Of a DNA stretch of 64,000 bases, positions 26,949 to 36,446 are shown piece by piece. The stretch covers positions 2,852,001-2,916,000 of the forward strand of contig NZ_CP088923.1 of NCBI RefSeq assembly GCF_021545845.1, read 5' to 3'. Source of the stretch: Rhodanobacter thiooxydans. GTDB lineage: Bacteria > Pseudomonadota > Gammaproteobacteria > Xanthomonadales > Rhodanobacteraceae. Under the pieces are notes generated by a model. The model was not told the origin of the DNA. It was given only the letters and a program-made list of their open reading frames with translations, and did not search any database. Each line of letters opens with the position of its first letter. Positions within the stretch are counted from its first letter, which is position 1. The translations under genes and the position numbers were made by a program.

Positions 26949-27914
26949 ATGCGCGCCACCTCGAACTGCCCCGCCACGGCCCTGGACCCGATCCCCGCAT
27001 CGCCGCCCGTTCCCACCCCGCTGCCGCTGCGCGCGGTGCTGCTGATGCTGGGCAGCGCCGGCTTCTTCGCGCTGATGGCGGTGACCATCCGCTTCGCCTC
27101 GGCCCAGCTGCACCCGTTCCAGATCACCTTCTTCCGCAGCGCGTTCGGTGCCTTGTTCGCCCTGCCGCTGCTGCATGGGCACGGCTGGGCGCTGCTGCGT
27201 ACGCCGCGCTTCGGTTTCTACGTGATGCGCTGCGTGCTCGGCATGGGCGGCATGCTGGCCGGCTTCTGGGCGATCGTGAACCTGCCGCTGGCCGAGGCGG
27301 TGGCGCTGTCGTACTCCTCGCCCTTGTTCGTCACCATCGGCGCGGTGATCTTTCTCGGCGAAGTCGTGCGCCGGCGCCGCTGGAGCGCGGTGGTGGCCGG
27401 CTTCATCGGCGTGCTGGTGATCGTGCGGCCCGGCAGCGCGGCGTTCGCCGCCGGCAGCCTGGTGGCCCTGCTCGCGGCGGCGTTGACCGGCGCGGTGACG
27501 ATCAGCATCAAGTCGCTGACCGGCAGCGAGCCGGCCGACCGCATCGTGCTGCTGACCACGCTGCTGTGGGTGCCGCTGTCGCTGCCCGCCGCGCTGGCCG
27601 TATGGCAATGGCCGCATGCCGCCATCTGGCCGTGGCTGGTGTTGTCCGGCGCGCTGGGCACCAGCGGCCACTGGTGCTGGACGCGCGCGCTGCGGCTGGC
27701 CGACGCCTCGCTGCTGGCGCCGTTCAGCTACCTGCAATTGCTGATCGTGGCCGTGCTGGCGTGGTGGATCTTCGGCGAACAGGTGGATCGCTACACCGCG
27801 GCAGGCGCGGCCATCATCATCGGTGCCAGCCTGTACATCGCCCACCGCGAACACAGCCTGGCGCGCCAGCGGCGCCGCGAGGTGCGCGCCGCGAACGCCG
27901 AGCCGCCGATCTGA
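26949..27914 (+). CDS. DMT superfamily transporter (EamA)
   Basis: Inner-membrane protein of 321 residues with ten helices in two EamA repeats (first from LLMLGSAGFFALMAV, second from LLAAALTGAVTIS). The marks FFRSAFGALFALPLL and SYLQLLIVAVLAWWIFGE are typical. Close family members export amino acids or import S-adenosylmethionine; the sequence does not decide the substrate. GGGG lies before the ATG. It converges on the broken LigT-like gene. Confidence 0.88.
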   Translation: MRATSNCPATALDPIPASPPVPTPLPLRAVLLMLGSAGFFALMAVTIRFASAQLHPFQITFFRSAFGALFALPLLHGHGWALLRTPRFGFYVMRCVLGMGGMLAGFWAIVNLPLAEAVALSYSSPLFVTIGAVIFLGEVVRRRRWSAVVAGFIGVLVIVRPGSAAFAAGSLVALLAAALTGAVTISIKSLTGSEPADRIVLLTTLLWVPLSLPAALAVWQWPHAAIWPWLVLSGALGTSGHWCWTRALRLADASLLAPFSYLQLLIVAVLAWWIFGEQVDRYTAAGAAIIIGASLYIAHREHSLARQRRREVRAANAEPPI

Positions 27915-27936
27915 CGCGAGCCGCGTCCGGCGCCAA

Positions 27937-28616
27937 TCACTCCACGTCGGACCAGTCAGTCAGCTCCGCAAGATCCGGCAGGTCCACCACGCTGGCCAGC
28001 TCCGCCAGCAGGTCGAGTGGCTCGGGCGCGGCGCCTGCCGCCAGCGGCCAGCGGCCTACCACTTCGTACTTCGACTGGCCGAAGAAGCTGCGGATCAGCA
28101 CGAACTCGGACACCTGCCACTGGATCGCCGCGACCGATTCCTCGACCGCGTCGACCGCATGGCCGTGCAGCAGGCTCACGTGCGGCAGGAAGCTGGACAC
28201 GCCACTGACCTGCAGGCCCGCGCCACGGCAATCGCCTTGCGCAGCTCCAGCGCCGCGGCGGTGGTGAGCCCGTCCGCGCACAGCACGAACGGGAACTGCC
28301 CGTCCCTGGCGCTGAAGCGCATCGCTGCATCCAGCGTCACGGTGAACCCCTGGGCGCGCACGTCGCTGGCCGCGGCCAGCAGCGATTCTTCCAGCGGCCG
28401 GCGCAATCGCTCAGGCTTGCCCATCGGGCACAGCGTCAGGTGCAGGTCGTCGATGCCGACCGGCGTTCCCTCGACCCGGTGCGACTTGCGGAAACGCTCG
28501 CCCACGCCGGCGATCGCACGACGCGTCTGCTCATCCGGCAGCAACGCAAAAAAGTAGTTGATGCCGGCGGCGAGTTCGAACGGGTTCAATGAAGTGGAAA
28601 TGAGCGCTGCCTCCAT
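27937..28616 (-). pseudogene. 2'-5' RNA ligase (LigT-like) family gene with a frameshift
   Basis: The first part (28616 to about 28220) reads INYFFALLPDEQTRRAI and DDLHLTLCPMG, the first His-x-Thr motif. The second part, in another frame (about 28240 to 27937), reads SFLPHVSLLHGH, the second motif in His-x-Ser form, and ends normally. The break is near 28215-28240, after LRKAIA, where one base appears lost. Joined, the product would be about 225 residues. Either the gene is recently dead or this is a sequencing error. It resembles the intact thpR at 16682-17314 in fold but not closely in sequence. Confidence 0.75.
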
Positions 28617-28631
28617 GCCATCGCCTGAAAT

Positions 28632-28659
28632 AAGCCGAGCCGCGAAGCGGCTTCGGCTT
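28632..28659 (-). other. Degenerate attC-like palindrome
   Basis: AAGCCGAGCCGC, GAA, GCGGCTTCGGCTT form an imperfect stem like the centre of integron attC sites. The flanks read CTCTAAAAC and TCAGGCGATG on the minus strand, worn versions of the two core sites. It lies directly after the stop of the small exported protein gene, where an attC is expected. Confidence 0.5.
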
Positions 28660-28678
28660 GAATGAAGTTTTAGAGCCG

Positions 28679-29089
28679 CTACCGCTCACTGGCAGCCCCT
28701 GCGATTTGCTTGCAGAGAAGCGCAGCCGACCTAGGACATTGGTTCCGAGCTGAGGTTGCGACTCTATTCAGCTCAGTAGTCAAGGCGGAGCCATTGATGT
28801 GGCGCAACACGAAGACTCGGAACTTGGGGTCACTGGCGATGAGCTGCTGTGCTTGGCTGAGCGAATCCCAGCGAGTAGCAAGCAGGTGGACGATCTTGTC
28901 GGTGAATCCCTCAGCAATGGAACCATCGTCGCAATGACCATACTGCCTATAGGATGCATAGATGGATTGCCATGAGGCAAGCGAATCAACGGAGCTCTCA
29001 GCGGCCTGCGCCTCTGCAGTGGTGCACTTCTGCGCCCAGGCAGAGGAAGCGACTAAAAGAAGGACTATGGCAGTTGCAATGCGCATCAT
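28679..29089 (-). CDS. Small exported protein, probable old gene cassette
   Basis: Protein of 136 residues with a signal peptide (MMRIATAIVLLLVASSAWA) and four Cys that could form two disulfides (KCTT, GHCDD, NQCPR, LLCKQ). I do not recognise the family. The gene is less GC-rich than its neighbours. It starts 4 bases after GTTAGAGC (minus strand, 29100-29093), which resembles an integron core site, and ends next to the attC-like palindrome. This gives the layout of a single gene cassette. Expected to be periplasmic. Confidence 0.65.
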   Translation of the reverse strand: MMRIATAIVLLLVASSAWAQKCTTAEAQAAESSVDSLASWQSIYASYRQYGHCDDGSIAEGFTDKIVHLLATRWDSLSQAQQLIASDPKFRVFVLRHINGSALTTELNRVATSARNQCPRSAALLCKQIAGAASER

Positions 29090-29325
29090 GCGGCTCTAAC
29101 ACGCCAGTGACCCGTTGCCGACTGTCCCGCGACACCAAGTCGGCCAGTCAATGGGATCCAGCTTGCCGTTTGTCCATCGGACGCACAAGTACCATCCTCG
29201 TCTGCATCCCGAGGCAGCGGTCATCTATCCCGCTCTGCGGGATGATCCGGAACAACTGACCGGACGGCTTCCGGCACGGGACCCGCGTGTGTAGATTCGG
29301 CGAACCCGCATATGTGATCCAGCCC

Positions 29326-30580
29326 ATGTCGCCACGATTCGTCGCCACCCTGCTCTGCCTGTCCGCGTTCTCGGCGCCCATGGCGACGGCCATGGAGGCA
29401 GCTCGACCGCAGGCGCGCAATTTCTTCCAGGAACTCAAGCCGCTGCCCAACGACCTGGCGCGCTACCAGTACCTGCATCGGCTGATGCCGTAACTTTCGG
29501 ACGACGACCGCAAGCAGGCGCGCCAGTTCCTCGCCTTTGCCGACGCTAATCTCGGCCTGTACCGGGCCGCCGTCAGCGACTTTCCGTTCGCCAGTGCGGG
29601 CCGCGCCGACCGGGCCATGCCGTCACCGACGCAATGGCAGGCCGTCAACGCGGTGGATGCCATCACCAGGCTCGCTGCGAACCGCCGCATCGTGATGGTC
29701 AACGAAGCCTATCACGACCCGCATACCCGCCTGCTCACGCTGGCCTTGCTGCCGCGCCTGCGTGCCTAGGCTTCACCCACTTCGCTGCCGAGGCGCTCGA
29801 CAAAAGGGATACCGAACTGGCCCACCGCGGTTACGCACTGGCCACGAGCGGCAGCGAATACCTGCGCGAACCGCTGTACGGCGACATCGTGCGCGAGGCG
29901 ATCCGGCTCGGCTTCGTGATCGTGCCGTACGAGTCATCCGACATGACGCCGAAGATCCGGGAAAACAGCCAGGCCGATAATCTGTATCGCCGTGTTTTCA
30001 TGGCAGACCCGGCGGCACGCCTGTTCGTGCATGCCGGTTATGCGCACATCGACAAGGCTCCCGGCGGGCTGGGTGAGGATGTCAGACCGATGGCGATGGA
30101 ACTGAAGCGATTGAGCGGTTTCGATCCCCTGTCCATCAACCAGACCGTATTCAGCGGAGTCGATCCCCCCCGCGACAGTCGCCGCCTTACCAGCAACTGA
30201 TTGCGGCATTGCACCCGGCCAGGGCGATGGTTCTGCTGAATCGTGTCAACGGCAAGCCGTGGAGCGCCTACCCCCAGCGCAATGACGTCAGCGTGATCCT
30301 CCCGCCCACCAGCGACACCCCGCGTCCCGACTGGCTGCGCAGCGACCAGCGGCGCCACGCATGGCTGATCGACACCGCCCTGTGCGCGCGAACCCGCCCC
30401 TGCGTTATCGAGGCACGGCTGGCAAACGAACCGGACGATGCCACCCCGGCCGACCGATACACCTTACTGGACGTGCACGAGCGAGCCGCGCTTTATCTGC
30501 CGCCAGGCGAGTACAGGGTGCGGGCATGGGGTGCGAGCGGCAGGACGCTAGGCGAGCGCCGCATTTCGATCGGCAAGTGA
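29326..30580 (+). pseudogene. Exported protein gene with nonsense codon and two frameshifts
   Basis: A gene of about 415 codons can be followed in three frames. Segment 1 starts at 29326 with a signal peptide (FVATLLCLSAFSAPMATA), meets TAA at 29491, continues in frame as LSDDDRKQARQFLAFA to about 29765, and ends at a TAG. Segment 2 (to about 30170) reads LGFTHFAAEALDKRD and FVHAGYAHIDKAPGG. Segment 3 (to 30580) reads QSPPYQQLIAALHP and ends RISIGK. The second shift falls in a run of seven C at 30165-30171. Motifs such as NEAYHDPHTR and HAGYAHID recall ChaN/EreA/Tiki-like proteins, but only weakly. Confidence 0.7.
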
Positions 30581-30609
30581 GGAGCGCCGTCGCACTCCAA
30601 GCATGGGCT

Positions 30610-30876
30610 TCAGCGCAGCTGGCTGTCCTTGCTGCCGCGGCGGTTGTACAGGCTGGCGCTGCGCTGCTCCGCGTCCTGCGCTTCCTGGCAGGCCACGCAC
30701 AGGCGCACGCCGGGCACGGCCTGGCGCCGTGCCGCGGGAATCGGCGCGTCGCACTCCTCGCAGTGCTTGAGGCCCGGGCCCTTGCGCAACTGCTGGCGCG
30801 CCCGCTGCACCGCATCGTCGACCGTGGCGTCGATCTGCTCCTGCACGGCGCCGTCGCCCGCCCAACCGGTTGCCAT
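30610..30876 (-). CDS. TraR/DksA-type C4 zinc-finger protein
   Basis: Protein of 88 residues. The C-terminal half has a DksA/TraR zinc finger with four Cys (HCEECDAPIPAARRQ, then VRLCVACQE). The N-terminal half is a short helical segment, too short for the full DksA coiled coil. It resembles E. coli YbiI. Such proteins may bind RNA polymerase, but that is not shown for this subgroup. It converges on the pseudogene at 29326-30580. Confidence 0.85.
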   Translation of the reverse strand: MATGWAGDGAVQEQIDATVDDAVQRARQQLRKGPGLKHCEECDAPIPAARRQAVPGVRLCVACQEAQDAEQRSASLYNRRGSKDSQLR

Positions 30877-31076
30877 GGCCCTACCTCCGAAAACCCGCCG
30901 ATATGACGTACCACAAGCGGTGATCTGGGTGCGCCGGAAAACGTTTCAAGCACCGGCGGCCCGTCGTCGCCGCCGGACGGCATGGCCACGCGACGCGCCG
31001 GGTGCGTCGATTGGCAACATGAGTGGGCGCGGCGAAAGTGCCAGAATGGCGCTTCGCCTTTCATGGAGATCGCGTC

Positions 31077-32846
31077 ATGAGCTCGTCGCCGCCCGCCACC
31101 CCCGCTTCTGCCACCTTGCGCAGCGACGACAGCGTCGCCAAGCAGCTGTTCCTGGGCAACATCCTGGAAGAGAACCTGTTCCCCTACCCCGAGATCAACG
31201 CCCGCGACAAGGAAATGCTGGGCGCGATGACCGACGCGATCGACCAGTTCCTCGCCGACAAGGGCGCCGAGCTGAAGCAGTACGACCGCGACGCCGAGCA
31301 GCCGGCCGAGTTCATCCAGGCGCTGCGCGAGATGGGCCTGTTCGGCCTGATCATCCCCGAGCAGTTCGGCGGCATGGAACTGTCCAACGGCGCCTACGCG
31401 CGCGTGCTGGGCCAGACCAGCAGCCACGACAGCTCGGTCTCGCTGACCATCGGCGCGCACAGCTCGATCGGCATGAAGGGCCTGCTGCTGTTCGGCAGCG
31501 ACGAGCAGAAGCAACGCTACCTGCCGAAGCTGGCCAGCGGCGAGATGATCGCCGCGTTCTGCCTCACCGAATCCGGCGCCGGCTCCGACGCCGCCTCGAT
31601 CCGCACCAAGGCGGTGCGCAACGACGACGGCAGCTGGACGCTTTCGGGCGAGAAAATCTGGATCACCAACGGCGGCATCGCCGACTTCTACACCGTGTTC
31701 GCGCGCACCGACACGCCCGAGGGCAAGATCACCGCCTTCCTGGTCGAGGCGAAGTGGCCCGGCGTGAGCCACGGCCCGCACGAGGACAAGATGGGCATTC
31801 GCGCATCAAGCACCACCACGGTGGCGTTCGCCGATGTGCGCGTGCCGGCAGAAAACGTGCTGGGCCCGGTCGGCAAGGGCTTCAAGGTGGCGATGAGCAT
31901 CCTCAACTCGGGCCGCACCGGCCTGGGCGGCGGCGCGGTGGGCGGCATGCGCACGCTGATCCGGCTGGCCAGCGCGCAGTCGAAGGAGCGCAAGCAGTTC
32001 GGCCAGCCGATCGCCGAGTTCGGCCTGGTGCGCGAAAAGATCGCGCAGATGACGGTGGACTGCTTCGCCGCCGAGAGCGCGGTGTGGATGGTGGCGCACC
32101 TGATCGACGGCGGCGGCAGCGACTACTCGGTCGAGGCGGCGATGAGCAAGGTGTTCGCCAGCGAAGCGGTGCAGCGCGCGTCCTACGAGGCGCTGCAGAT
32201 CGCCGCCGGCAACGGCTTCATGCGCGAGTTCCCGTACGAACAGATCACCCGCGACACGCGCATCCTGTCGATCTTCGAGGGCACCAACGAGATCCTGCGG
32301 CTGTACATCGCGCTGTCCGGTCTGAAGGGCGTGGGCGCGGGCCTCAGCGAGCTGAAGGCCGCGGTGGGCGACATCTTCAACGAGCCGATCAAGGGCTTCG
32401 GCGTGCTCGGCAGCTACACCGGCCGGCGCATGCGCGAGGCCACCGGCTACGGCATCGACCGCATCGCGCACGAGCTGTCGCCGCGGCTGCGCAAGGTGGC
32501 CGCCACCTACGAGAAGTACACGGTGGAGTTGTCCAGATCCTCCGACGCGCTGCTGCGCCGCTACGGCAAGAAGGTGGCCGACATGCAGCACGCGCAGAAG
32601 CGCCTGGGCGACATCGCGATCGACCTGTTCGTAGGCCTGTGCGTGCTGTCGCGCGCCGACAGTCTGCTGAAACAGGCGCATCCCGCCGCCAACGAAGCCG
32701 TGAACATCGCCGAGGTATTCGCACGCCAGGCGCGCCGGCGCATGGCGCGCAACGTACGCGGGCTGGAACGCAACGAGGACGAGGCGATCGAACAGCTGGC
32801 CGGCGCGGTGCTAGCGCACGATGGCTACATGTGGGACGTGATCTGA
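31077..32846 (+). CDS. Acyl-CoA dehydrogenase
   Basis: FAD enzyme of 589 residues; GGAGATCGCGTC precedes the ATG at 31077. N-terminal helical domain, middle beta domain (AFCLTESGAGSDAASIRT, WITNGGIADFY) and C-terminal domain with REFPYEQITRDTRI and FEGTNEILRLYIA. The Glu in FEGTNEI is at the family's variable catalytic-base position. The extra 180 residues at the C-terminus resemble the very-long-chain/ACAD9 type. It probably performs the first step of long-chain fatty acid beta-oxidation. The OsmC gene follows 23 bases later and may be cotranscribed. Confidence 0.9.
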   Translation: MSSSPPATPASATLRSDDSVAKQLFLGNILEENLFPYPEINARDKEMLGAMTDAIDQFLADKGAELKQYDRDAEQPAEFIQALREMGLFGLIIPEQFGGMELSNGAYARVLGQTSSHDSSVSLTIGAHSSIGMKGLLLFGSDEQKQRYLPKLASGEMIAAFCLTESGAGSDAASIRTKAVRNDDGSWTLSGEKIWITNGGIADFYTVFARTDTPEGKITAFLVEAKWPGVSHGPHEDKMGIRASSTTTVAFADVRVPAENVLGPVGKGFKVAMSILNSGRTGLGGGAVGGMRTLIRLASAQSKERKQFGQPIAEFGLVREKIAQMTVDCFAAESAVWMVAHLIDGGGSDYSVEAAMSKVFASEAVQRASYEALQIAAGNGFMREFPYEQITRDTRILSIFEGTNEILRLYIALSGLKGVGAGLSELKAAVGDIFNEPIKGFGVLGSYTGRRMREATGYGIDRIAHELSPRLRKVAATYEKYTVELSRSSDALLRRYGKKVADMQHAQKRLGDIAIDLFVGLCVLSRADSLLKQAHPAANEAVNIAEVFARQARRRMARNVRGLERNEDEAIEQLAGAVLAHDGYMWDVI

Positions 32847-32869
32847 AACCCGACGAAGGAGAACCCGCC

Positions 32870-33283
32870 ATGCGCATCCCCACCGTCCGCGCCAGCACCG
32901 GCAATGCGCCGTACGCGGTCGATTTCACCGACGACCAGGGCAACACCTGGCACGCCGACGAACCGCTCGACGAAGGCGGCGCCAACACCGGTCCGGCGCC
33001 GCACCGGCTGCTGCTGTCCGCGCTGGGCGCCTGCACCGCGATCACGCTGCAGATGTACGCGGCGCGCAAGCAGTGGCCGCTGCAACACGTCGACGTCGAG
33101 CTCGCGTTCAACCCCGACGGCACGCCCGAGTCGGGCAACGACATCACCCGCGTGATCACCCTGCAGGGCGAGCTGGACGACGAGCAGCGCGAGCGCCTGC
33201 TGCAGATCGCCAACAAGTGTCCGATCCACAAGGTGCTGACCGGCGAGGTGCGCATCGCTTCGCGACTCGGCGGTTCCCCGTAA
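32870..33283 (+). CDS. OsmC family thiol peroxidase-like protein
   Basis: Protein of 137 residues of the OsmC/Ohr superfamily. The two redox Cys are visible in SALGACTAITLQMYA and ANKCPIHKVLTGEV. The N-terminus lacks the long beta extension of classical Ohr, and the HADEPLDEGGANTGPAP stretch fits the OsmC-like subgroup. It likely reduces organic hydroperoxides in the cytoplasm. AGGAGAA precedes the ATG at 32870. Confidence 0.88.
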   Translation: MRIPTVRASTGNAPYAVDFTDDQGNTWHADEPLDEGGANTGPAPHRLLLSALGACTAITLQMYAARKQWPLQHVDVELAFNPDGTPESGNDITRVITLQGELDDEQRERLLQIANKCPIHKVLTGEVRIASRLGGSP

Positions 33284-33643
33284 CGCGCTGCTACCGCGGC
33301 TGGGACCTCGACTCGACAGGTGGCCGTGCCGGCGTCACGCGCGTCGCAGCGCGGCCGTCTGGAAGGCCGTTCCGGGACAGGTACCACGGCCGTCATCCTG
33401 GCTTCCCCGCACTGCTGTCCGGAATGAATTCGCCGCAGGGCGGCGGAAGAGCTGCGGCACAGTGTTGGGCGGTCATCACCCGCAACCTCGCCCCAAAATC
33501 TCCGCTCGCCTTGCCGTCATTGCTGCGAAGGCGGGACAAAAGCGAGCCACGTGAGCGTTGAACAGCCGAAGGCTGGCTCCGCAGGGGCGAGCGCAGCGAG
33601 TTGTCGCACTGCCCTACGCATTCAGGCCACCGAATCAAGTGCG

Positions 33644-33663
33644 ATCCCGGCCTTCGCCGGGAT
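33644..33663. repeat. REP-like palindrome
   Basis: Perfect 8-bp arms (ATCCCGGC and GCCGGGAT) with a CTTC loop. This short hairpin form is widespread in proteobacterial intergenic DNA. Only one copy was noticed in this window. Confidence 0.5.
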
Positions 33664-33764
33664 GACGGTCGGGAAGATTGCGGGAATGGTGGCCTTGGGC
33701 GCAGGGCGTGGATTTATTCCGGACAGCAGCAGAACAGCAACAAACTTTTCCTCACCACCCTTCC

Positions 33765-33793
33765 TTGACACTGCCACCCGGATAGGGTAAATG
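33765..33793 (+). promoter_or_regulatory. Candidate promoter of the ba3 oxidase operon
   Basis: A perfect -35 TTGACA (33765-33770) is followed after 17 bases by TAAATG (33788-33793), a poor -10. It ends 34 bases before the first ATG of the operon. Confidence 0.35.
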
Positions 33794-33827
33794 GCTTCGA
33801 CGTGGTGCTTTTCGGGGAGGCACGGCC

Positions 33828-34376
33828 ATGATTTTCCAGAACGTGATTTGGGCGATCACGCTGACAGGCATGGGGCTGGTGACACTGGGCTTCATCTACG
33901 CGATCGCGCAGGCTGGCAGGCCAGCCGATACCGCCGAGGCAGAGCGGGCACATCGAACTTCCATCAGCTTGCGCCGCGTCTTGTTCGCGGCGCTTTTGCT
34001 GTTGGGTATCGGGATCGCCTGGGCCAGCCTGCGACCCTTTCCCATCCCGGCGCAGCATGCGCCGCTGCAGGCGGCGCAGGTGGTCGATGTGGTCGGCCAC
34101 CAATGGACCTGGGACGTCAGCCAGACCCACCTGACCGCAGGCGAGCCGGTGGAGTTCCGGGTGACCGCCGGCGACGTCAACCACGGCTTCGCGATCTACG
34201 CCCCGGATGGGCGCATCGTCATCCAGACCCAGGCGATGCCCGGCTTCACCAACAAGATCCTGTACACCTTCCGCACGCCGGGCACCTACAAAATCATGTG
34301 CCTCGAGTACTGCGGCGTCGCGCACAACGGGATGACCGCCGAACTCGACGTCGCTGCCCGGGGGGACAAGTCATGA
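33828..34376 (+). CDS. Cytochrome c oxidase subunit II, ba3-type
   Basis: Protein of 182 residues with two N-terminal transmembrane helices (VIWAITLTGMGLVTLGFIY and VLFAALLLLGIGIAWASL) and a periplasmic cupredoxin domain. The CuA site is complete: His in DVNHGF and CLEYCGVAHNGM (C-x3-C-x3-H-x2-M). It accepts electrons from cytochrome c or another donor and passes them to subunit I. GGGAGG stands before the ATG. The next gene overlaps by four bases. Confidence 0.92.
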   Translation: MIFQNVIWAITLTGMGLVTLGFIYAIAQAGRPADTAEAERAHRTSISLRRVLFAALLLLGIGIAWASLRPFPIPAQHAPLQAAQVVDVVGHQWTWDVSQTHLTAGEPVEFRVTAGDVNHGFAIYAPDGRIVIQTQAMPGFTNKILYTFRTPGTYKIMCLEYCGVAHNGMTAELDVAARGDKS

Positions 34377-35860
34377 GCTCGCTCGAACTCTACCCGCAGG
34401 ACGAAAAACTGCCGCGCGGCGAACACGTGGCGTTCAACCTGTACATGATCACCGCGTTGCTGCTGTTCGTGCTGATGATGCTGCTGGGCCTGACCATGCG
34501 CATGACCCAGGCCGACTGGACACCGGTGCAGGCCGCGATGTTCTACAAGATCATGACCATGCACGGCGCCGGCATGGTCGGCGCCATGAGCCTGGCCAGC
34601 ATCGCGGTGATGTGGTTCTTCCTGCGCAAGTACGTGTCGCTGCACCTGTGGGCGTTCGTGAGCAACTACGTGCTGTTCATGCTGGGTGCGCTGTGCATCA
34701 TCTGGGCGGTGTTCGTCGGCGACTTCGCCAGCGCGTGGACCTTCCTGTACCCGCTGCCGGTGCACTCGATGGGCCTGTGGAGCAACGGCGCCGCCGCCGT
34801 GTTCATGGTCGGCTACCTGCTGATCGGCGTGGGCATGCTGCTGTTCTACCTGGACGCCGCCGCGGCGATCATCCAGCGCTACGGCAACCTGGGTCGCGGG
34901 CTGGGCCTGCAATGGCTGTTCGGCGGCGCGATCGACCCGACCCATCCCAAGGCCGTGGTCGCCAGCACCATGGTGATCATCGCCAACTCGCTGGGCATCC
35001 TGGCCGGCGCGGTGGTGCTGGTGATGTGCCTGATCAACGTCTACGACCCCGAGATCGCGCTGAACGCGCTGGTGGCGAAGAACCTGATCTACTGGTTCGG
35101 CCACATGATCATCAACGCCACCATCTACATGGGCGTGATCGCGGTCTACGAACTGCTGCCGCGCTACACCGGCAAACCCTACGGGGTCTCGCGCCCGTTC
35201 CTGTGGTCGTGGGCGGCGAGCACCGTGTTCGTGATCATCGTGTTCCCGCACCACCTGCTGATGGATTACGCGGAGCCGCGCTGGATGCTGGTGATGGGCC
35301 AGATCATCTCCTATGCGGCCGGTTTCCCAGTGTTCCTGGTCACCGCCTACGGCGTGCTGACCAACATCCATCGCTCCGGGTTGCGCTGGACGATGCCCTC
35401 GATGCTGGCCGTGCTGGCGCTGTTCGGCTGGGCCGCCGGCATCGTGCCGGCGATCATCGACGGCACCATCGGCGTCAACCGGGTGATGCACAACACGCAA
35501 TGGGTGCCGGGGCATTTCCACTTCTACCTGCTGCTCGGCGTGCTGCCGATGGTCCTCACCCTGCTTTACCACGTGGTCGGCAGCCGCCGGCGGGCGCCGG
35601 TGAACAGCGGAACCGACCGCGCCGGCCTGCTCCTGTATGTCGTGGGTGGCATCAGCTTCTGCATGGTGTTCCTGTACGCCGGCCACATGAGCGTGGCGCG
35701 GCGCTTCTCCACGCACCTGCCGGAATGGTTGCCATACGACCGGGCCGGTTCCATCGCCGCGATGGTGCTGATCCTGGGCATGCTGGTGTTCGCCACGCGC
35801 ATCATCGTCGGCCTGCTCAAGGCGCCGGTCGATGCCGATGCTGCGCACCCTGCTGGCTAG
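34373..35860 (+). CDS. Cytochrome c oxidase subunit I, ba3-type
   Basis: Membrane protein of 495 residues with about 13 helices. Heme and CuB ligands are visible as MHGAGM (low-spin heme), WFGHMIINATIY (CuB His with the following Tyr), FPHHLLMDY (CuB His pair) and NTQWVPGHFHFYLLLG (high-spin and low-spin His). This short-loop form belongs to the B-type (ba3) heme-copper oxidases, which work at low oxygen. Its ATG overlaps the subunit II stop (ATGA). Confidence 0.92.
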   Translation: MSSLELYPQDEKLPRGEHVAFNLYMITALLLFVLMMLLGLTMRMTQADWTPVQAAMFYKIMTMHGAGMVGAMSLASIAVMWFFLRKYVSLHLWAFVSNYVLFMLGALCIIWAVFVGDFASAWTFLYPLPVHSMGLWSNGAAAVFMVGYLLIGVGMLLFYLDAAAAIIQRYGNLGRGLGLQWLFGGAIDPTHPKAVVASTMVIIANSLGILAGAVVLVMCLINVYDPEIALNALVAKNLIYWFGHMIINATIYMGVIAVYELLPRYTGKPYGVSRPFLWSWAASTVFVIIVFPHHLLMDYAEPRWMLVMGQIISYAAGFPVFLVTAYGVLTNIHRSGLRWTMPSMLAVLALFGWAAGIVPAIIDGTIGVNRVMHNTQWVPGHFHFYLLLGVLPMVLTLLYHVVGSRRRAPVNSGTDRAGLLLYVVGGISFCMVFLYAGHMSVARRFSTHLPEWLPYDRAGSIAAMVLILGMLVFATRIIVGLLKAPVDADAAHPAG

Positions 35861-36446
35861 CGCCCTGCTGCTGGTGCTCGGTGGCGCCGTGCTGACGGTT
35901 GCCACCGACGGTTTCCACGCATTCACCAGCGAAACCGCACGCCGCCTCGCGGTGCGGCACGACCCGCCGCCAGTACCGGCGGTGACGCTGGAAACCCAGT
36001 CAGGCGCGCACGTCAAGCTGGCCGAGCTGCGCGGTCGCTGGGTGCTGGTCGACTTCATCTACACCCGCTGCCTGACCTGGTGCCTGGCGCTGGGCGGCGA
36101 ATTTGCGCAACTGCAGGATCAGCTCGCCACGCCGCTGGCCGACGGCCGGCTGGTGCTGCTCAGCATCAGTTTCGACCCGGCGCACGACACGCCCGCCGAG
36201 CTGGCGGCCTACCGGCAGCGCTTCCGTGGCCGCGACCACGGCTGGCTCATCGCCCGGCCGACGAGCAAGAACGACCTGCGGCAGCTGCTGCGCACCTTCG
36301 GCGTCACCGTGGTGCCGGACGGGATGGGCGGCTACGTGCACAACGCCGCGATCCAGGTGGTCGACCCGCAGGGGCGGCTGGTGCGGATCCTGGACGGGGG
36401 CAATCCGCAGGCCGTCGCGCAGGTCATGCGGCGCAAGCTGCCATGA
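35832..36446 (+). CDS. SCO1/SenC family copper chaperone
   Basis: Protein of 204 residues with an N-terminal membrane anchor (LLASALLLVLGGAVLTVAT) and a thioredoxin-like fold. The copper motif Cys-x3-Cys is TRCLTWC, and the distant His is in GGYVHNAA. SCO proteins deliver copper to the CuA centre of oxidase subunit II, which fits its place after subunits II and I. Its start overlaps the end of subunit I by 29 bases; a second ATG two codons later is equally possible. Confidence 0.88.
   Translation: MPMLRTLLASALLLVLGGAVLTVATDGFHAFTSETARRLAVRHDPPPVPAVTLETQSGAHVKLAELRGRWVLVDFIYTRCLTWCLALGGEFAQLQDQLATPLADGRLVLLSISFDPAHDTPAELAAYRQRFRGRDHGWLIARPTSKNDLRQLLRTFGVTVVPDGMGGYVHNAAIQVVDPQGRLVRILDGGNPQAVAQVMRRKLP

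Larger units (their letters stand above)
33284..33827. other. Gene-free stretch with a REP-like hairpin and a promoter candidate
   Basis: No convincing coding frame in 544 bases. It holds ATCCCGGC-CTTC-GCCGGGAT at 33644-33663, a hairpin followed by GACGGTCGGG. That form is common between genes of Xanthomonadales and proteobacteria generally (REP-like). TTGACA at 33765-33770 lies before the oxidase operon. Confidence 0.6.

Noticed and set aside
33644..33663. Intrinsic terminator of the OsmC gene
   Set aside because: It lies 360 bases after the stop, has no T tract, and matches a common REP-like intergenic hairpin.
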